Source: Clostridiales bacterium UBA1779 (GTDB taxonomy: Bacteria; Bacillota; Clostridia; Oscillospirales; CAG-272). Taken from it: a DNA stretch of 8,904 bases. Location: NCBI GenBank assembly GCA_002314565.1, contig DCGL01000141.1, positions 1-8,904 of the forward strand, read 5' to 3'. The translations under genes and the position numbers were made by a program. The stretch's first letter is position 1, and each line of letters starts with the position of its first letter. Positions 7,939 through 8,904 of this stretch are shown here, one piece after another. The notes below the pieces were generated by a model. The model was not told the origin of the DNA. It saw nothing but the letters and a program-made list of their open reading frames with translations, and did not search any database.

Positions 7939-7954
7939 TTTTCTTTTCCTTTCT

Positions 7955-7982
7955 GTCCGCCCATATCCAAATGGCTACGGAC
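7955..7982 (-). other. Weak imperfect hairpin in the gap before the acetyltransferase
   Basis: GTCCG (7955-7959) pairs with CGGAC (7978-7982), and CCAT (7961-7964) with ATGG (7971-7974), around a short loop with an uneven internal bulge. It overlaps the mini-ORF stop codon and lies just upstream of the acetyltransferase ribosome site. There is no T-run, so it is not a standard terminator; a modest effect on translation of the acetyltransferase is conceivable. The rest of the 7939-8029 gap shows no clear promoter. Confidence 0.25.
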
Positions 7983-8010
7983 AAACCGAGCCAAACAACT
8001 CGATAAACAT
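7975..8010 (-). CDS. 11-codon mini-ORF with a good ribosome site (leader peptide or remnant)
   Basis: An ATG at 8010 is preceded by GGAG (8020-8017) with 6-base spacing, a better ribosome site than several real genes here have. It encodes MFIELFGSVCP and then TAG, 36 bases before the acetyltransferase ATG and in the same frame as that gene. It may be a leader peptide coupling translation, the start of a decayed gene, or chance. No run of regulatory codons is apparent. Confidence 0.25.
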   Translation of the reverse strand: MFIELFGSVCP

Positions 8011-8029
8011 GTGTAACTCCGTTTTTTAA

Positions 8030-8365
8030 TTACTTTATTGATTCAATAAAGGCGTATATTTCTGCTTCGACCTCATCCGAGTTCGACCAGTGCAGATAAT
8101 GGGATGAACCCGAAAGTGTGACCTGCTTACTGTTTTCCGACCACCCTGCTAAGGTGTTTTGGACAACGCTCCATGCTTCACCGCTGCCCTTGGACACGTA
8201 GTGCATAACGTAAGCGTCCGTATGAACATACTCTCCGACGGAAGGAATGTTTTCAATTTTTATCGCAACCGCTTGCCAAATGATACCGAACAGTATTGAT
8301 AAAAGACAAATTGCTATCGCAATCAACAACCGATATCTGCGCCGTAATGATTGGTGCTTTTTCAT
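8030..8365 (-). pseudogene. Membrane-anchored alpha/beta hydrolase with catalytic core deleted in frame
   Basis: Only 111 residues remain of a protein family I would expect at about 300. The N-terminus is intact: a basic start (KKHQSLRRRYR), one membrane helix (about 13-34) and the first strands up to HYVSKGSGE (55-63). The sequence then jumps to a typical C-terminal end: AWSVVQNTLAGWSENSKQV (64-82), the catalytic-His segment SSHYLHWSN (87-95) and a last helix. The nucleophile elbow, the acid residue and the lid are absent, so hydrolase activity is not expected. The frame is kept across the join (near 8176-8179), leaving an open gene that could still make a small membrane protein. It starts 5 bases after the TetR gene stop with only a weak ribosome site, so translation is probably coupled. 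An assembly gap collapsed in frame is an alternative explanation. Confidence 0.75.
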
Positions 8366-8370
8366 ATCCG

Positions 8371-8904
8371 TTAAAGCATCCCGAGCAACGTCATCCCGGA
8401 AACCGTTTGTGCCCTGTTGTCATCGGTCGGATTGTTGTTTCCGTAAACCGCCAGGAAATGTTCGATATGTGCCTTGATTTTTTCAGTAATTTCATTTTCC
8501 CTTTGCGGCTCTCGGTCGCAAAGGTGGATGCATACGGTTATCGGTGCGGTATAGTCAAGGGCGAGAAGTGATGCTTTATCTGCTTTTACTTTACCGTTCT
8601 TCATCAAATGCTCGAAAATATCCGTGTAAATATCTTCAATATCGCCGCTGAAATGCTTTGTGGCAAGTGAACTCATTCGCTCATTGCGGAATTGACCGAG
8701 TACAAGCAGCTTGCGAACCTTTTTCACCGTCTCGTCGTGAAGTGTAAAATCCACCTGACGAAGAGTAAATTTCTTCAGCTCTTCAAGCGTATCAGGGAGC
8801 GTAATGTTTTTTGCATTACCGAAATGCTCTCCGTAGTAGTGCTCGACCTTATCTATCAAGGCGTTCCAGAGTGCTTCTTTGCTGTCATAATGCTTAAACA
8901 GCGC
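8371..8904 (-). CDS. TetR/AcrR family transcriptional regulator (N-terminus beyond window)
   Basis: The reading frame runs off the right edge; 177 residues are visible. It opens with ALFKHYDSKEALWNALID, the end of the TetR recognition helix (the usual YxHFxSKExL pattern) and the start of helix 4, so roughly the first 40 residues, including most of the DNA-binding domain, are missing. A TTG at 8859 permits a shorter reading, but starting there would discard this conserved segment, so the frame to the edge is the right one. The remainder is an all-helical ligand-binding and dimerisation domain with no recognisable subfamily. TetR proteins normally repress nearby genes until a small ligand binds. 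Here the regulator heads a same-strand series beginning with the hydrolase remnant 5 bases downstream, and it probably controls that unit and itself. No operator is visible because the promoter lies outside the window. Confidence 0.9.
   Translation of the reverse strand, partial: ALFKHYDSKEALWNALIDKVEHYYGEHFGNAKNITLPDTLEELKKFTLRQVDFTLHDETVKKVRKLLVLGQFRNERMSSLATKHFSGDIEDIYTDIFEHLMKNGKVKADKASLLALDYTAPITVCIHLCDREPQRENEITEKIKAHIEHFLAVYGNNNPTDDNRAQTVSGMTLLGML

Noticed and set aside
8371..8859. A complete TetR-region gene starting with TTG at 8859.
   Set aside because: The upstream in-frame codons to the window edge encode the conserved end of the TetR DNA-binding domain, so the gene is truncated by the window and does not begin at the TTG.

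Overview
The window looks like a piece of a Clostridia-type Firmicutes chromosome, plausibly a gut Oscillospiraceae/Ruminococcaceae-like organism. This rests on AGGA/GGAGG-type ribosome sites, the style of the protein families, mid-range GC, and a GGGGACGGTTCTTTTGTCA palindrome of a kind I associate with Firmicutes repeats. Species assignment is inference. Every larger gene sits in one of two converging units, and no gap exceeds about 200 bases.

Left unit (+ strand, 196-3863): after a 34-bp perfect inverted repeat (21-93) and an AT-rich leader come two ABC half-transporter genes separated by 2 bases. Together they encode a heterodimeric multidrug-type exporter of the TM287/288, BmrCD and LmrCD kind. 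The first subunit carries the degenerate ATP site (Asp for the catalytic Glu, Gln for the switch His). The second has the canonical Walker B Glu and switch His and an altered LSQGQ signature. A 13-bp hairpin with U-tracts on both sides (3873-3928) separates this unit from the opposing one.

Right unit (- strand, read from 8904 down to 3930): a TetR-family regulator cut by the window edge; a membrane-anchored alpha/beta hydrolase that has lost its catalytic core by an in-frame internal deletion; a 91-base gap with a mini-ORF and a possible gene remnant; a RimJ/RimL-like GNAT acetyltransferase; a small cytosolic alpha/beta hydrolase; and, overlapping its end by 13 bases, a 935-residue protein that joins a short UvrA-like ABC ATPase (no UvrB-binding domain) to a C-terminal TrmO/TsaA tRNA-methyltransferase domain. 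Spacing and overlaps suggest one transcription unit or a few coupled ones.

The most unusual object is the UvrA-TrmO fusion. It is one uninterrupted reading frame in which both halves retain their hallmark motifs, and a possible internal ribosome site sits exactly at the TrmO start. A joint role of this cluster in resistance to DNA- or ribosome-targeting compounds is speculation from family knowledge (UvrA-like DrrC proteins, GNAT enzymes, TetR control); nothing in the sequence proves it.
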